Positions 57,014-64,000 of a stretch of 64,000 nucleotides of DNA are shown piece after piece. How positions within the stretch are numbered: the stretch's first letter is position 1; every line of letters begins with the position of its first letter. Made by a program: the position numbers and the translations under genes. The notes beneath the pieces were generated by a model. The model worked only from the letters and a program-made list of their open reading frames with translations, searched no databases and was not told the DNA's origin. This DNA is from Grimontia hollisae CIP 101886 (GTDB taxonomy: Bacteria > Pseudomonadota > Gammaproteobacteria > Enterobacterales > Vibrionaceae): positions 1 through 64,000 of the forward strand of contig NZ_ADAQ01000006.1 of assembly GCF_000176515.1 (NCBI RefSeq). Direction: 5' to 3'.

Positions 57014-59191
57014 TTACATCGCCTCAAGCTTGGCGTACTGAGTCACCAGCCACTTTATACCTTCACCGTTAAAGGCCACCTGCACACGGCTTTGCTGACC
57101 ACTGCCTTCAAAGTTAATGATGGTGCCTTCGCCGAATTTGGGGTGCAGTACCCGCTGGCCAAGCGTGAAACCGGTCTGGTTGAAGTTTTCCTTGGTCTGG
57201 GTTTGCGAGAATCGCCCGGTGGCTTCCGCCGGACGCGACACTTTTGCGCGCATCCGCACCTCTTCAAGGCACTCTTCCGGCAGCTCACGGATAAAGCGTG
57301 ACGCTTTGTGAAACATGTCTTTGCCGTATACCCGGCGCATTTCTGCATGGGTAATATAGAGTTTTTGCATCGCCCGGGTCATGCCGACATAACAAAGGCG
57401 GCGTTCTTCTTCCAGACGCCCGGCTTCTTCTGCCGACATCTGGCTCGGGAACATGCCCTCTTCCACGCCCACCATAAAGACCACCGGGAATTCGAGGCCC
57501 TTGGCACTGTGCAGTGTCATCAGCTGCGCCGCGTCCTCAAACTCGTCAGCCTGTCCTTCACCCGCCTCGAGCGCCGCGTGAGAAAGGAAAGCGGACAGCG
57601 GGCTCATCTCTTCCTGCACGTCTTCAGGTACTTCAAACTGGCGGGTCGCGGTCACCAGTTCTTCAAGGTTATCAATACGCGCCTGAGCTTTTTCGCCTTT
57701 TTCCGCTTCGTACATGGCGCGGAGGCCAGAATGCAGGATCACGTAGTCGGTCTGCTGGAACAGTGCCATTTCGCGGGTATCATCTTCCAATGCATTCACC
57801 AGCTCGATAAAACGGCGCAGGGAATTTGCCGCGCGGCCTGCCAGTGCCTGTTCTTCCAGCAACTGGTTGCTTGCTTCCCACATCGTTGCACCGCGATCAC
57901 GTGCAGCAAGGCGGATGGTATCAAGGGTACGATCACCCAGGCCACGCGCCGGGGTGTTGACCACACGCTCAAAGGCCGCATCATCAAAACGGTTACCGAT
58001 CAGGCGCAGATAGGCCAGCGCATCCTTGATCTCCTGACGTTCGAAGAATCGCATACCGCCATAAATACGGTAGGGCAAGCCCGCCTGAATCAAGGCTTCT
58101 TCCAGTACACGGGACTGGGCGTTATTGCGGTACAAAATGGCCGTGTCGTTCAGTGCACCGCCTTCGTCCTGCCAGGCCTTGATTTTACCGACCACAAAAC
58201 GGGCTTCATCCAGTTCGTTAAATGCACTGTATACCGAGATTAATTCACCTTCCTGACCCTCGGTCCACAGGCTCTTGCCCATGCGCTCGGCGTTGTTTTC
58301 AATCAGGTGGTTGGAGGCTTTGAGGATATTGCCGGTCGAACGGTAGTTCTGCTCCAGACGAATCGTTTCTGCACCCGGGAAGTCCTGCAGGAAACGGGTG
58401 ATATTTTCAATTTTCGCACCACGCCAGCCGTAGATGGACTGATCATCGTCCCCGACAATCATTACATTGGCGCTGTTTCCTGCCATCATACGCAGCCAGG
58501 CGTACTGGATGTTGTTGGTATCCTGAAACTCGTCGACCAGAATGTGCTTGAAGCGCGCCTGATAATGCTCGCGGATGTGCGCTTTGTCGCGCAGCAGCTC
58601 ATGGCAGCGCAGCAACAGCTCGGCGAAGTCCACCAACCCTGCGCGGTCACACGCTTCCTGATAGGCGGCATACACACGGAGCCAGGTTTTTTCGACCGGA
58701 TCAAACTGGGCATCAATATGATGCGGACGCAGACCTTCATCTTTCTTGGCATTGATGTACCAGGATGCCTGGCGCGCAGGCCAATGTTTTTCGTCCAGAT
58801 TCTGCGCCTTGATCAGGCGGCGCAACAGGCGCTGCTGATCATCAGAATCCAGGATCTGGAAATCCTGTGGCAGGTTTGCGTCCAGATGATGCGCACGCAG
58901 GATGCGGTGACACAGGCCGTGGAAGGTGCCACACCAGAGACCGGAGGCCGTACCCTGCATTAACTGCTCAATACGGCCACGCATTTCTGCCGCCGCCTTG
59001 TTGGTAAAGGTCACCGCCATCACCGAAAACGGCGAGGCATACTCCACCTGCATCAACCAGGCAATACGATGAACCAGTACCCGGGTTTTGCCACTGCCCG
59101 CACCGGCCAGGACCAGGTAGTTGCCAAGCGGCGCAGCCACAGCCTCGCGTTGTTTGTCATTCAGACCGTCAATCAGGTGGGATACGTCCAT
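57014..59191 (-). CDS. uvrD: DNA helicase II UvrD
   Basis: 725 residues. Superfamily 1 motifs: Walker A AGAGSGKTRVL (about 29-39), motif II VDEFQDTN, motif III GDDDQSIYGWRGA, motif V/VI LMTLHSAKGLEFPVVF and VGMTRA. UvrD removes UvrC and the excised oligomer in nucleotide excision repair and works in mismatch repair. The C-terminal Tudor-like end (GQRVLHPKFGEGTI) is present. In E. coli yigB directly precedes uvrD; here a plus-strand bufferin operon separates them. Confidence 0.98.
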   Translation of the reverse strand: MDVSHLIDGLNDKQREAVAAPLGNYLVLAGAGSGKTRVLVHRIAWLMQVEYASPFSVMAVTFTNKAAAEMRGRIEQLMQGTASGLWCGTFHGLCHRILRAHHLDANLPQDFQILDSDDQQRLLRRLIKAQNLDEKHWPARQASWYINAKKDEGLRPHHIDAQFDPVEKTWLRVYAAYQEACDRAGLVDFAELLLRCHELLRDKAHIREHYQARFKHILVDEFQDTNNIQYAWLRMMAGNSANVMIVGDDDQSIYGWRGAKIENITRFLQDFPGAETIRLEQNYRSTGNILKASNHLIENNAERMGKSLWTEGQEGELISVYSAFNELDEARFVVGKIKAWQDEGGALNDTAILYRNNAQSRVLEEALIQAGLPYRIYGGMRFFERQEIKDALAYLRLIGNRFDDAAFERVVNTPARGLGDRTLDTIRLAARDRGATMWEASNQLLEEQALAGRAANSLRRFIELVNALEDDTREMALFQQTDYVILHSGLRAMYEAEKGEKAQARIDNLEELVTATRQFEVPEDVQEEMSPLSAFLSHAALEAGEGQADEFEDAAQLMTLHSAKGLEFPVVFMVGVEEGMFPSQMSAEEAGRLEEERRLCYVGMTRAMQKLYITHAEMRRVYGKDMFHKASRFIRELPEECLEEVRMRAKVSRPAEATGRFSQTQTKENFNQTGFTLGQRVLHPKFGEGTIINFEGSGQQSRVQVAFNGEGIKWLVTQYAKLEAM

Positions 59192-59201
59192 CGTTCTTCC
59201 A

Positions 59202-59217
59202 CTGGTTATTTATACAC
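59202..59217. promoter_or_regulatory. possible degenerate LexA box upstream of uvrD
   Basis: CTGGTTATTTATACAC fits the LexA form CTGT-N8-ACAG at 6 of 8 fixed positions and has an AT-rich core, like the weak box of E. coli uvrD. It lies 11 bp upstream of the uvrD ATG. SOS control is plausible but not shown. Confidence 0.3.
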
Positions 59218-59574
59218 TGGTTGAAGATTATACCCGCAAACAACCGGAAGTTGCAGACCTCTGGGAGAATAACTGGTTTTACGATCGCGACGGTGCGCCT
59301 TTTATCACCCTGCCCGGGTTTTTCCCTGACACAAAGATACCGTCATCCATGCTGCAGCAGCGGGACGAACCATTTTTATCTCCAAATATTCAATGAGTTA
59401 CAAACAGACAGTCCTCCAACCCTAAAATTCGCACATAAAAATTAACGTCACATTCGAAAGTTTTTAACGCAAACATCTATCCTATGGAAAGAGCATTGAA
59501 AACCAACAGTGCCGCTGGGAACTCCCCCTTTAACTTATTGAAAGTTAGTAAAGTCTGTAGAAAGAGGAACGAAG
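59218..59574. other. uvrD-bufA intergenic region
   Basis: About 357 bp with no recognised gene. GC falls compared with the flanks and the last 180 bp (59390-59570) are A/T-rich with poly-A/poly-T tracts. The bufA promoter must lie here, but no clear -35/-10 pair, ECF-type site or copper-regulator palindrome could be fixed. Confidence 0.4.
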
Positions 59575-59835
59575 ATGAAAAAAACCAATTTTGCTGTTGC
59601 TGCTGCCGTTACCAGTCTCCTTGCTGTGGGTGCGACCACCCTGACAGCCACACCTGCTCAGGCAGCGGAGAAAGAGAAGTGCTACGGCGTAGCAAAAGCC
59701 GGTAAAAACGATTGTGCAACCAACAACAGTTCTTGTGCAGGTACCTCTACCAAAGACGCGCAGACTGACGCATTTGTCGTTGTTCCCAAAGGCTTGTGCG
59801 ATCGCCTGACGGGTGGTTCAACCTCGTCGTCTTAA
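59575..59835 (+). CDS. bufA: bufferin precursor BufA (DUF2282)
   Basis: 86 residues. Signal peptide about 1-30 (ending AQA), then a short core with four cysteines (Cys36, 47, 54, 75) and the family signature [14 protein letters not shown], and a serine-rich tail. Bufferins are ribosomally made, periplasmic metallophores in which a DUF692 enzyme turns cysteines into thiooxazole groups for copper binding (from knowledge of the family). GAGGAA precedes the ATG. bufB starts 20 bp after its stop, bufC and doxX follow. Confidence 0.92.
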   Translation: MKKTNFAVAAAVTSLLAVGATTLTATPAQAAEKEKCYGVAKAGKNDCATNNSSCAGTSTKDAQTDAFVVVPKGLCDRLTGGSTSSS

Positions 59836-59855
59836 CAAATCATAAGGAGTCCGGT

Positions 59856-60707
59856 ATGGAAAAGGTTTCTCCCTGGGTTGGCGTTGGGCTTCGACACCCA
59901 CACCATGATCACTTTCTTAATCACTCCCCGGATATAGGATGGTTAGAGATCCACAGTGAAAACTTTTTCCTGCCACACTCCAACGCGTTTAAGGCACTGC
60001 ATGAATTGCGGCGCCAGTATGCCATCAGCTGTCATGGCGTAGGCTTATCTCTTGGGTCTGTCGACCCGGTGAATAAAATGCACCTGGCACAATTAAAACG
60101 GCTGGTTGATTGTATTAATCCCCTGTTTGTTTCCGATCACCTAAGCTGGAGTTCTGTTAACGGGGAATACTTCAACGACCTGCTTCCCCTGCCCTACACA
60201 GAAGAAGCGCTGGAGGTGTTTTGTCGCAATGTGGATATCACGCAAGACTATCTCAACCGTCAGATCCTGGTGGAAAACCCCTCCAGTTACCTCGGATTCA
60301 GTCACTCCACAATTCCGGAGTGGGAATTTCTGGCAGACGTTGTCAGGCGCACAGGTTGTGGCTTGCTGCTTGATCTGAACAACGTGCACGTCAGCGCCTT
60401 TAACCACGGTTTTGACAGCGATACCTATCTTGCAGCCATCAATCCGGAGTGGGTACAGGAAATCCATCTGGCAGGGTTTACCATCAAACAACTCGATCAA
60501 GGCGAAATCTGGATTGATACCCACAGCCAGCCTGTTTCCGAACCGGTCTGGGCCATGTATAAAACATGGGTTGCCGAGCATGGTCCCCGTCATACCCTGA
60601 TTGAGTGGGACAGGGATATCCCTGAACCAGAAGTGTTATTGGCTGAGGCGGCAAAAGCCGACTGCATTATCAAAGCGCTGAGGGAGCCGGTGGAGGAAGC
60701 ATCATGA
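59856..60707 (+). CDS. bufB: bufferin-modifying oxidase BufB (DUF692/MNIO)
   Basis: 283 residues from the ATG at 59856 (AAGGAG 7 bp upstream). A TIM-barrel of the multinuclear non-haem iron oxidase (MNIO) family. The expected iron-ligand motifs are present: WLEIHSENFF, SCHGVGLSLGS, SDHLSW, VENPSSYL, LLDLNNVHVS, EIHLAG and DTHSQPV (His, Glu and Asp ligands). It should oxidise cysteines of BufA in the cytoplasm before export. Overlaps bufC by 4 bp. Confidence 0.94.
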   Translation: MEKVSPWVGVGLRHPHHDHFLNHSPDIGWLEIHSENFFLPHSNAFKALHELRRQYAISCHGVGLSLGSVDPVNKMHLAQLKRLVDCINPLFVSDHLSWSSVNGEYFNDLLPLPYTEEALEVFCRNVDITQDYLNRQILVENPSSYLGFSHSTIPEWEFLADVVRRTGCGLLLDLNNVHVSAFNHGFDSDTYLAAINPEWVQEIHLAGFTIKQLDQGEIWIDTHSQPVSEPVWAMYKTWVAEHGPRHTLIEWDRDIPEPEVLLAEAAKADCIIKALREPVEEAS

Positions 60708-61453
60708 GTGCACCCAGCCTCACCACCCTGCAACAGCAATTTCGTGACGCCCTGCATTATCAGGCACACAGCCTGCCGGTTTCCCGTGGTATGGCAGAAC
60801 CAGACGCACTGCTCCAGGTTTACCGCAACAACTTTGTCATGACGCTGACAGAGTGCCTTGAAACTATCTATCCTGTGGTTTTTGCGCTGGTTGGGGAAGC
60901 ATGCTTTCAGGCCGTTGCCCGCCATCATGTGCTCAATACCACCATGGAAAATGCCTGTGCTGACCGCTACGGTGCGGGTTTTGCTGACACTATCCGCTCG
61001 TTACCCAACATCATTAATGCGGCTCCCTACCTTGCCGATGTCGCCGGGATTGAATGGCATATCCAGCGTGTGAACCGGGCGCCATTGCCTGCCGCCTTTC
61101 CGGTCGATGCCCTGGCTAAGCTGCAACCTGAGGACTTTGGCCGTATCCAGCTGACGGTTTCCCCTGCCTCGGCAGTGATGAAAAGTGAGTTTGCAGTCGC
61201 CACGCTGTGGCAGACGGTGACCAATAAGGATGATGACACACTGGCAAACCTTGACCTGGCGCAGACGCAAGCGGTTTTGATCCAGAAAGCGTCGCAAGGG
61301 ATCAGCGTCAGCACACTGGATGATGAACAGGCATCACTTATCCTTGCCTGCCAGCATGCCTGTTTTGGAGACATCGACCCCGCCTTGTTGTCGCATATTT
61401 CCGGGGCCATGCAACTTGGGGTCTTCAGTAACTTTACCCTCACCGGACACTGA
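60704..61453 (+). CDS. bufC: bufferin maturation partner BufC (DUF2063 N-terminal)
   Basis: 249 residues. The N-terminal DUF2063 domain has LQVYRNNFVMTLTECLETIYP (one residue over limit omitted from this description) and FQAVARHHV; the C-terminal half is a less conserved alpha-beta domain. BufC/HvfC-type proteins bind the precursor peptide and present it to the DUF692 enzyme. The start overlaps the bufB stop (ATGA), so translation is coupled. Confidence 0.9.
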   Translation: MSAPSLTTLQQQFRDALHYQAHSLPVSRGMAEPDALLQVYRNNFVMTLTECLETIYPVVFALVGEACFQAVARHHVLNTTMENACADRYGAGFADTIRSLPNIINAAPYLADVAGIEWHIQRVNRAPLPAAFPVDALAKLQPEDFGRIQLTVSPASAVMKSEFAVATLWQTVTNKDDDTLANLDLAQTQAVLIQKASQGISVSTLDDEQASLILACQHACFGDIDPALLSHISGAMQLGVFSNFTLTGH

Positions 61454-61472
61454 CAAGAAAAGGAAACCGAAC

Positions 61473-61910
61473 ATGTTCGCTGCGTTAAAAAAAATTGATG
61501 GGGTGATGGAGTCTGCGCTCAAGCCTTTGGTTCCGGTTTTGCTGCTTGTCAGCCGGCTTTGGGTGGCGTGGGTTTTCTTTAAGTCAGGCCAGACCAAAAT
61601 CGCCAGCTGGGACAGCACCCTGTTCTTGTTTGAATACGAATACCAGGTTCCCCTGATCCCGTGGGAAGTGGCCGCATACCTTGGCACCGCGGCAGAGCTG
61701 ATTTTGCCGGTATTCCTTGCGTTCGGCCTGTTAACACGCCCGGCGGCCTTTGCCCTGTTTGCGTTTAATATTATCGCGGTAGTGTCTTACCCGGCGCTGT
61801 GGCCAAAAGGCTTTTTCGACCACCAGATGTGGGGAGTGATGTTGTTGGTGACCATGATTTGGGGCCCGGGTCTGGCCGCGTTCGATAACTGGCTGAAGAA
61901 ACGAAGCTAA
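61473..61910 (+). CDS. DoxX-family membrane protein
   Basis: 145 residues from the ATG at 61473 (AAGGAA 8 bp upstream). Four membrane helices (about 16-38, 58-78, 86-103, 112-132) with the DoxX pattern W-x-F-x-K-SGQTKIASW and GLLTRPAA. It is the usual fourth gene of bufferin (and HvfD-containing) operons. Its role may be redox support or export, not proven. Confidence 0.9.
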   Translation: MFAALKKIDGVMESALKPLVPVLLLVSRLWVAWVFFKSGQTKIASWDSTLFLFEYEYQVPLIPWEVAAYLGTAAELILPVFLAFGLLTRPAAFALFAFNIIAVVSYPALWPKGFFDHQMWGVMLLVTMIWGPGLAAFDNWLKKRS

Positions 61911-61911
61911 C

Positions 61912-62631
61912 TCACTGACTGAGCATTAACAGCTGGGAAAGGTGGGTAATTTCCACATCCGGCAACAGTGAAGCGTGCCGCTGCATGGTCAGCGGCCTTT
62001 TTGTGTCGTTAAACCAGCAGGCACGAAAACCCGCCAGTTTTGCCCCGCGCACATCGGCCTTAAGGTGATCGCCAACATGAAGGATGCTGTCCGCAGGCTC
62101 TCCCAGTAAGGACTGTGCTTTGGCAAACAGTGCCCTGTCCGGTTTGGCTGCGCCATCTGGCCCGGCTTGTAACACTTGCTGGAACAGGGGGGAAAGCCCA
62201 AGCCGGTCGCAATCCACATTGCCGTTAGTGATCGCCACCAGTGGATAATGTGCAGCCAGTTTACGCATCACATCTATCGCCGCCGACGGTACGGAAAAAT
62301 TACTGCGCTCATGGAGGAAGAGTGCTACACCGTCATCAGCCAGCGCTTTCGCTTCGGTTTCATTCAACCCACAGTGCGATGCGGCAAGTGTCAGCTGGGC
62401 GCGGCGGATTTCAGTCACAAACCCCACCAGCGATGCATCTGCGGCGATAACCTCTGCACGCATTGCCTGCCACTGAGCCCGGTTGAAACCTGCCATTTTA
62501 GGACAGCGTGCTGCCAGCCATTCGAGTAACAGCTGCTCTGCACGGGTAATAACCACCCGGTTGTCATACAGGGTGTCATCCAAATCAAACGTCATGGCAG
62601 AGACAGGTTGCCAGCGGCGATAGAACTTCAT
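61912..62631 (-). CDS. yigB: HAD phosphatase YigB
   Basis: 239 residues from the ATG at 62631 (AAGGAG 5 bp upstream); an in-frame GTG at 62637 overlaps the SD and is rejected. HAD motif I DLDDTLYDN (about 17-25), motif II ITNGN and motif III/IV LHVGDHLKADVRGA are present. E. coli YigB dephosphorylates the 5-amino-6-ribitylaminouracil phosphate of riboflavin synthesis. It follows xerC by 15 bp. Confidence 0.94.
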   Translation of the reverse strand: MKFYRRWQPVSAMTFDLDDTLYDNRVVITRAEQLLLEWLAARCPKMAGFNRAQWQAMRAEVIAADASLVGFVTEIRRAQLTLAASHCGLNETEAKALADDGVALFLHERSNFSVPSAAIDVMRKLAAHYPLVAITNGNVDCDRLGLSPLFQQVLQAGPDGAAKPDRALFAKAQSLLGEPADSILHVGDHLKADVRGAKLAGFRACWFNDTKRPLTMQRHASLLPDVEITHLSQLLMLSQ

Positions 62632-62646
62632 GCGCACTCCTTGCAG

Positions 62647-63564
62647 TTAACCGTCACGTTTGCGTTTTCGCGCACGGGGATGCGCCGCATCGTACACTTT
62701 GGCCAGATGCTGGAAATCAAGGTGAGTATAGACCTGGGTTGTTGAGAGATCAGCGTGGCCAAGCAGCTCCTGCACCGCACGCAAATCCCCGGAAGACTCC
62801 AGCATATGGGTGGCAAAACTGTGTCTCAGTTTGTGGGGGTTGATATGGCTGCTGACCGCCTGCTTCTGCCCCCATTCCGCCATCCGTTTTTGTACGCTCC
62901 GCGGTGAGATACGTTTACCAAGCTTGGACAGGAAGAGGGCATCTTCCGGCCCTTTCAGCAGTTGGTTACGCACTTTAAGCCAGTTGATCAGCCACTCTTT
63001 CGCCATGCCGGTAAACGGAACGATGCGCTCTTTGTCACCTTTACCAATCACCCGCAGATCGCCCTTTCGCATCGCAACATCACGCACGTTAAGGCCAATC
63101 AGTTCTGACAGACGAAGGCCTGCCCCGTACATCAGCTCCATCATGGCACGGTCACGGACTGAGAGCGGATCGTCTGCATCTACTGACAGGAGCTGGTTCA
63201 CCTCATCTACATCGAGGTTTTTCGGCAGTGTCCGCCCCTGCTTGGGCGCAGAGACGCCCTTGGCAGGATTGGCCGCCATCACACCATCTGCCACCATAAA
63301 GTCAAAGAAGCTTCGCAGGGCTGACAGGCGAAGGGCAATACTGCCTGCTTTCAGCTGTTCTCGCTTGGCCTGCGCAGCAATCTGCCGTACCCAGGCGGCA
63401 TCGACATCCTGCCACTGGCTGACACCGGCGCCGACCAGGAATTCGGCACAGGCTGCCAGCTGTTGGCGGTAATTGGTTTCGGTATGGCGACTGAGGCCGC
63501 GCTCCCGGATCATATAATCAAAGAAGCGCGCCAGCGGTTTTTCTATGCTGGCTGGCAGGCTCAT
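62647..63564 (-). CDS. xerC: site-specific recombinase XerC
   Basis: 305 residues from the ATG at 63564; AGGAGG precedes it and it overlaps the DUF484 stop by 4 bp. Tyrosine recombinase catalytic residues: Arg in GLRLSEL, Lys in [17 protein letters not shown], the second His in LGHADLS, and the nucleophile Tyr in QVYTHLDF. With XerD it resolves chromosome dimers at dif. Order DUF484-xerC-yigB is as in E. coli. Confidence 0.97.
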   Translation of the reverse strand: MSLPASIEKPLARFFDYMIRERGLSRHTETNYRQQLAACAEFLVGAGVSQWQDVDAAWVRQIAAQAKREQLKAGSIALRLSALRSFFDFMVADGVMAANPAKGVSAPKQGRTLPKNLDVDEVNQLLSVDADDPLSVRDRAMMELMYGAGLRLSELIGLNVRDVAMRKGDLRVIGKGDKERIVPFTGMAKEWLINWLKVRNQLLKGPEDALFLSKLGKRISPRSVQKRMAEWGQKQAVSSHINPHKLRHSFATHMLESSGDLRAVQELLGHADLSTTQVYTHLDFQHLAKVYDAAHPRARKRKRDG

Positions 63565-64000
63565 TCCGCCTCCTGCCACTTGGTCAACAAAATCGCGATG
63601 TGTTCGGCAATTTGTTCAACGAACAGGGTATCCATGCTGGGCTGGAAATGTCCCCCATCCGGGCTGGCGAAAGAAAGGAAGCCCAGTTCTTTGTCCTTTA
63701 CCACGGGCACCAGAGCATAAGAACCCAGTTCCGGCGCCTGCGAAACAAACTGGTCACCATCCACCTTACGTAACCTACCGAGGTAAATGCGCTGCCCGCA
63801 GAAATGCGCCGCTTTCACGGCGTCCACACTCTTACGGTTCAGGGTATGGCGGCGACTCTCATACAGCCGCAGGCTGACAGACAGGTTCAGCGCTCCTGCC
63901 AGTGTGCACAGCACTTGGTGGATATCATCCTCACTTTCTGCCGCAAACAGCGCCTGGTGGGCGAGTGAGAAAGCACGGAACAGGTTTTCGTTCCCTGCCG
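63561..64000 (-). CDS. DUF484 family protein (5' end outside window)
   Basis: Partial: the open frame runs to the window edge (about 146 residues visible). The visible part reads [14 protein letters not shown] then a GAF-like region with SHYAL-like and [16 protein letters not shown] elements of DUF484 (E. coli YigA). It is upstream of xerC in the conserved order dapF-DUF484-xerC-yigB; dapF would lie beyond 64000. Function unknown. Confidence 0.88.
   Translation of the reverse strand, partial: AGNENLFRAFSLAHQALFAAESEDDIHQVLCTLAGALNLSVSLRLYESRRHTLNRKSVDAVKAAHFCGQRIYLGRLRKVDGDQFVSQAPELGSYALVPVVKDKELGFLSFASPDGGHFQPSMDTLFVEQIAEHIAILLTKWQEAE

Noticed and set aside
57308-58243. A 311-codon plus-strand open frame within uvrD
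   Set aside because: Antisense shadow of uvrD with no domain or signal; uvrD motifs on the minus strand are complete.
1-64000. CRISPR array, prophage, insertion sequence or tRNA genes
   Set aside because: No repeat-spacer pattern, transposase, integrase other than XerC, or cloverleaf sequence was noticed on reading both strands.

Overview
The window is a piece of the main chromosome of a gammaproteobacterium, almost certainly a member of the Vibrionaceae. Gene order follows the E. coli blocks rrn-murI-btuB-trmA-yijD-fabR-sthA, nudE, hslR-hslO-pckA, yiiD-dtd-yihY, bipA-glnA-glnL-glnG, hemN-yihI-csrC-engB-spf-polA and uvrD-yigB-xerC-DUF484. Vibrio-like traits are a complete eps-type T2SS cluster between nudE and hslR, a long RyhB beside polA, a DUF3630-like gene behind recQ and a DUF2780 gene behind ggt. 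The genus cannot be fixed from sequence alone; the even base composition would suit Enterovibrio, Grimontia or Photobacterium (inference).

Layout. 1-300: tandem rRNA promoters firing leftward out of the window. 470-5136: a membrane-anchored RRM protein, murI, a PP-loop ATPase, and a cobalamin block (riboswitch, btuB, degenerate adenosyltransferase). 5286-10666: trmA, yijD-fabR, sthA, cysQ, nudE. 10689-21861: gspC to gspN on the minus strand. 22127-30923: hslR-hslO, pckA, an AsmA-like protein, fabY/yiiD, dtd, yihY and two small envelope genes. 31001-39412: bipA, then the nitrogen block glnA, DUF4124, ntrB, ntrC with a sigma-54 promoter and NtrC sites, then add. 39475-49744: hemN, DUF2489, yihI, methyltransferase, cytochrome c4, engB, polA and elbB, interleaved with regulatory RNAs: a CsrB/CsrC-type RNA, Spot 42, RyhB and two further minus-strand sRNA candidates between engB and spf. 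49806-59191: GNAT, yhhQ, recQ, rarD, ggt, DUF2780 and uvrD. 59575-61910: a bufferin operon (bufA, bufB, bufC, doxX) set between uvrD and yigB. 61912-64000: yigB, xerC and a DUF484 gene cut by the window edge.

How it works together. The window combines housekeeping (rRNA output, DNA polymerase I, UvrD, RecQ, XerC, ribosome-assembly GTPases) with nutrient sensing: nitrogen (NtrBC-sigma54-GlnA), iron (Fur-RyhB), cobalamin (riboswitch-BtuB), carbon (Spot 42, Csr RNA, PckA) and copper (bufferin). The T2SS cluster encodes the main secretion machine; the prepilin peptidase and the GspA/GspB pair are not here.

No insertion sequence, prophage, CRISPR array or tRNA gene was seen. The observations I rate highest are the bufferin operon placed inside an otherwise conserved repair/recombination block, the two undescribed-looking sRNA candidates next to Spot 42, the Csr-sponge RNA, and an oriC-like cluster of DnaA boxes and GATC sites between polA and elbB.
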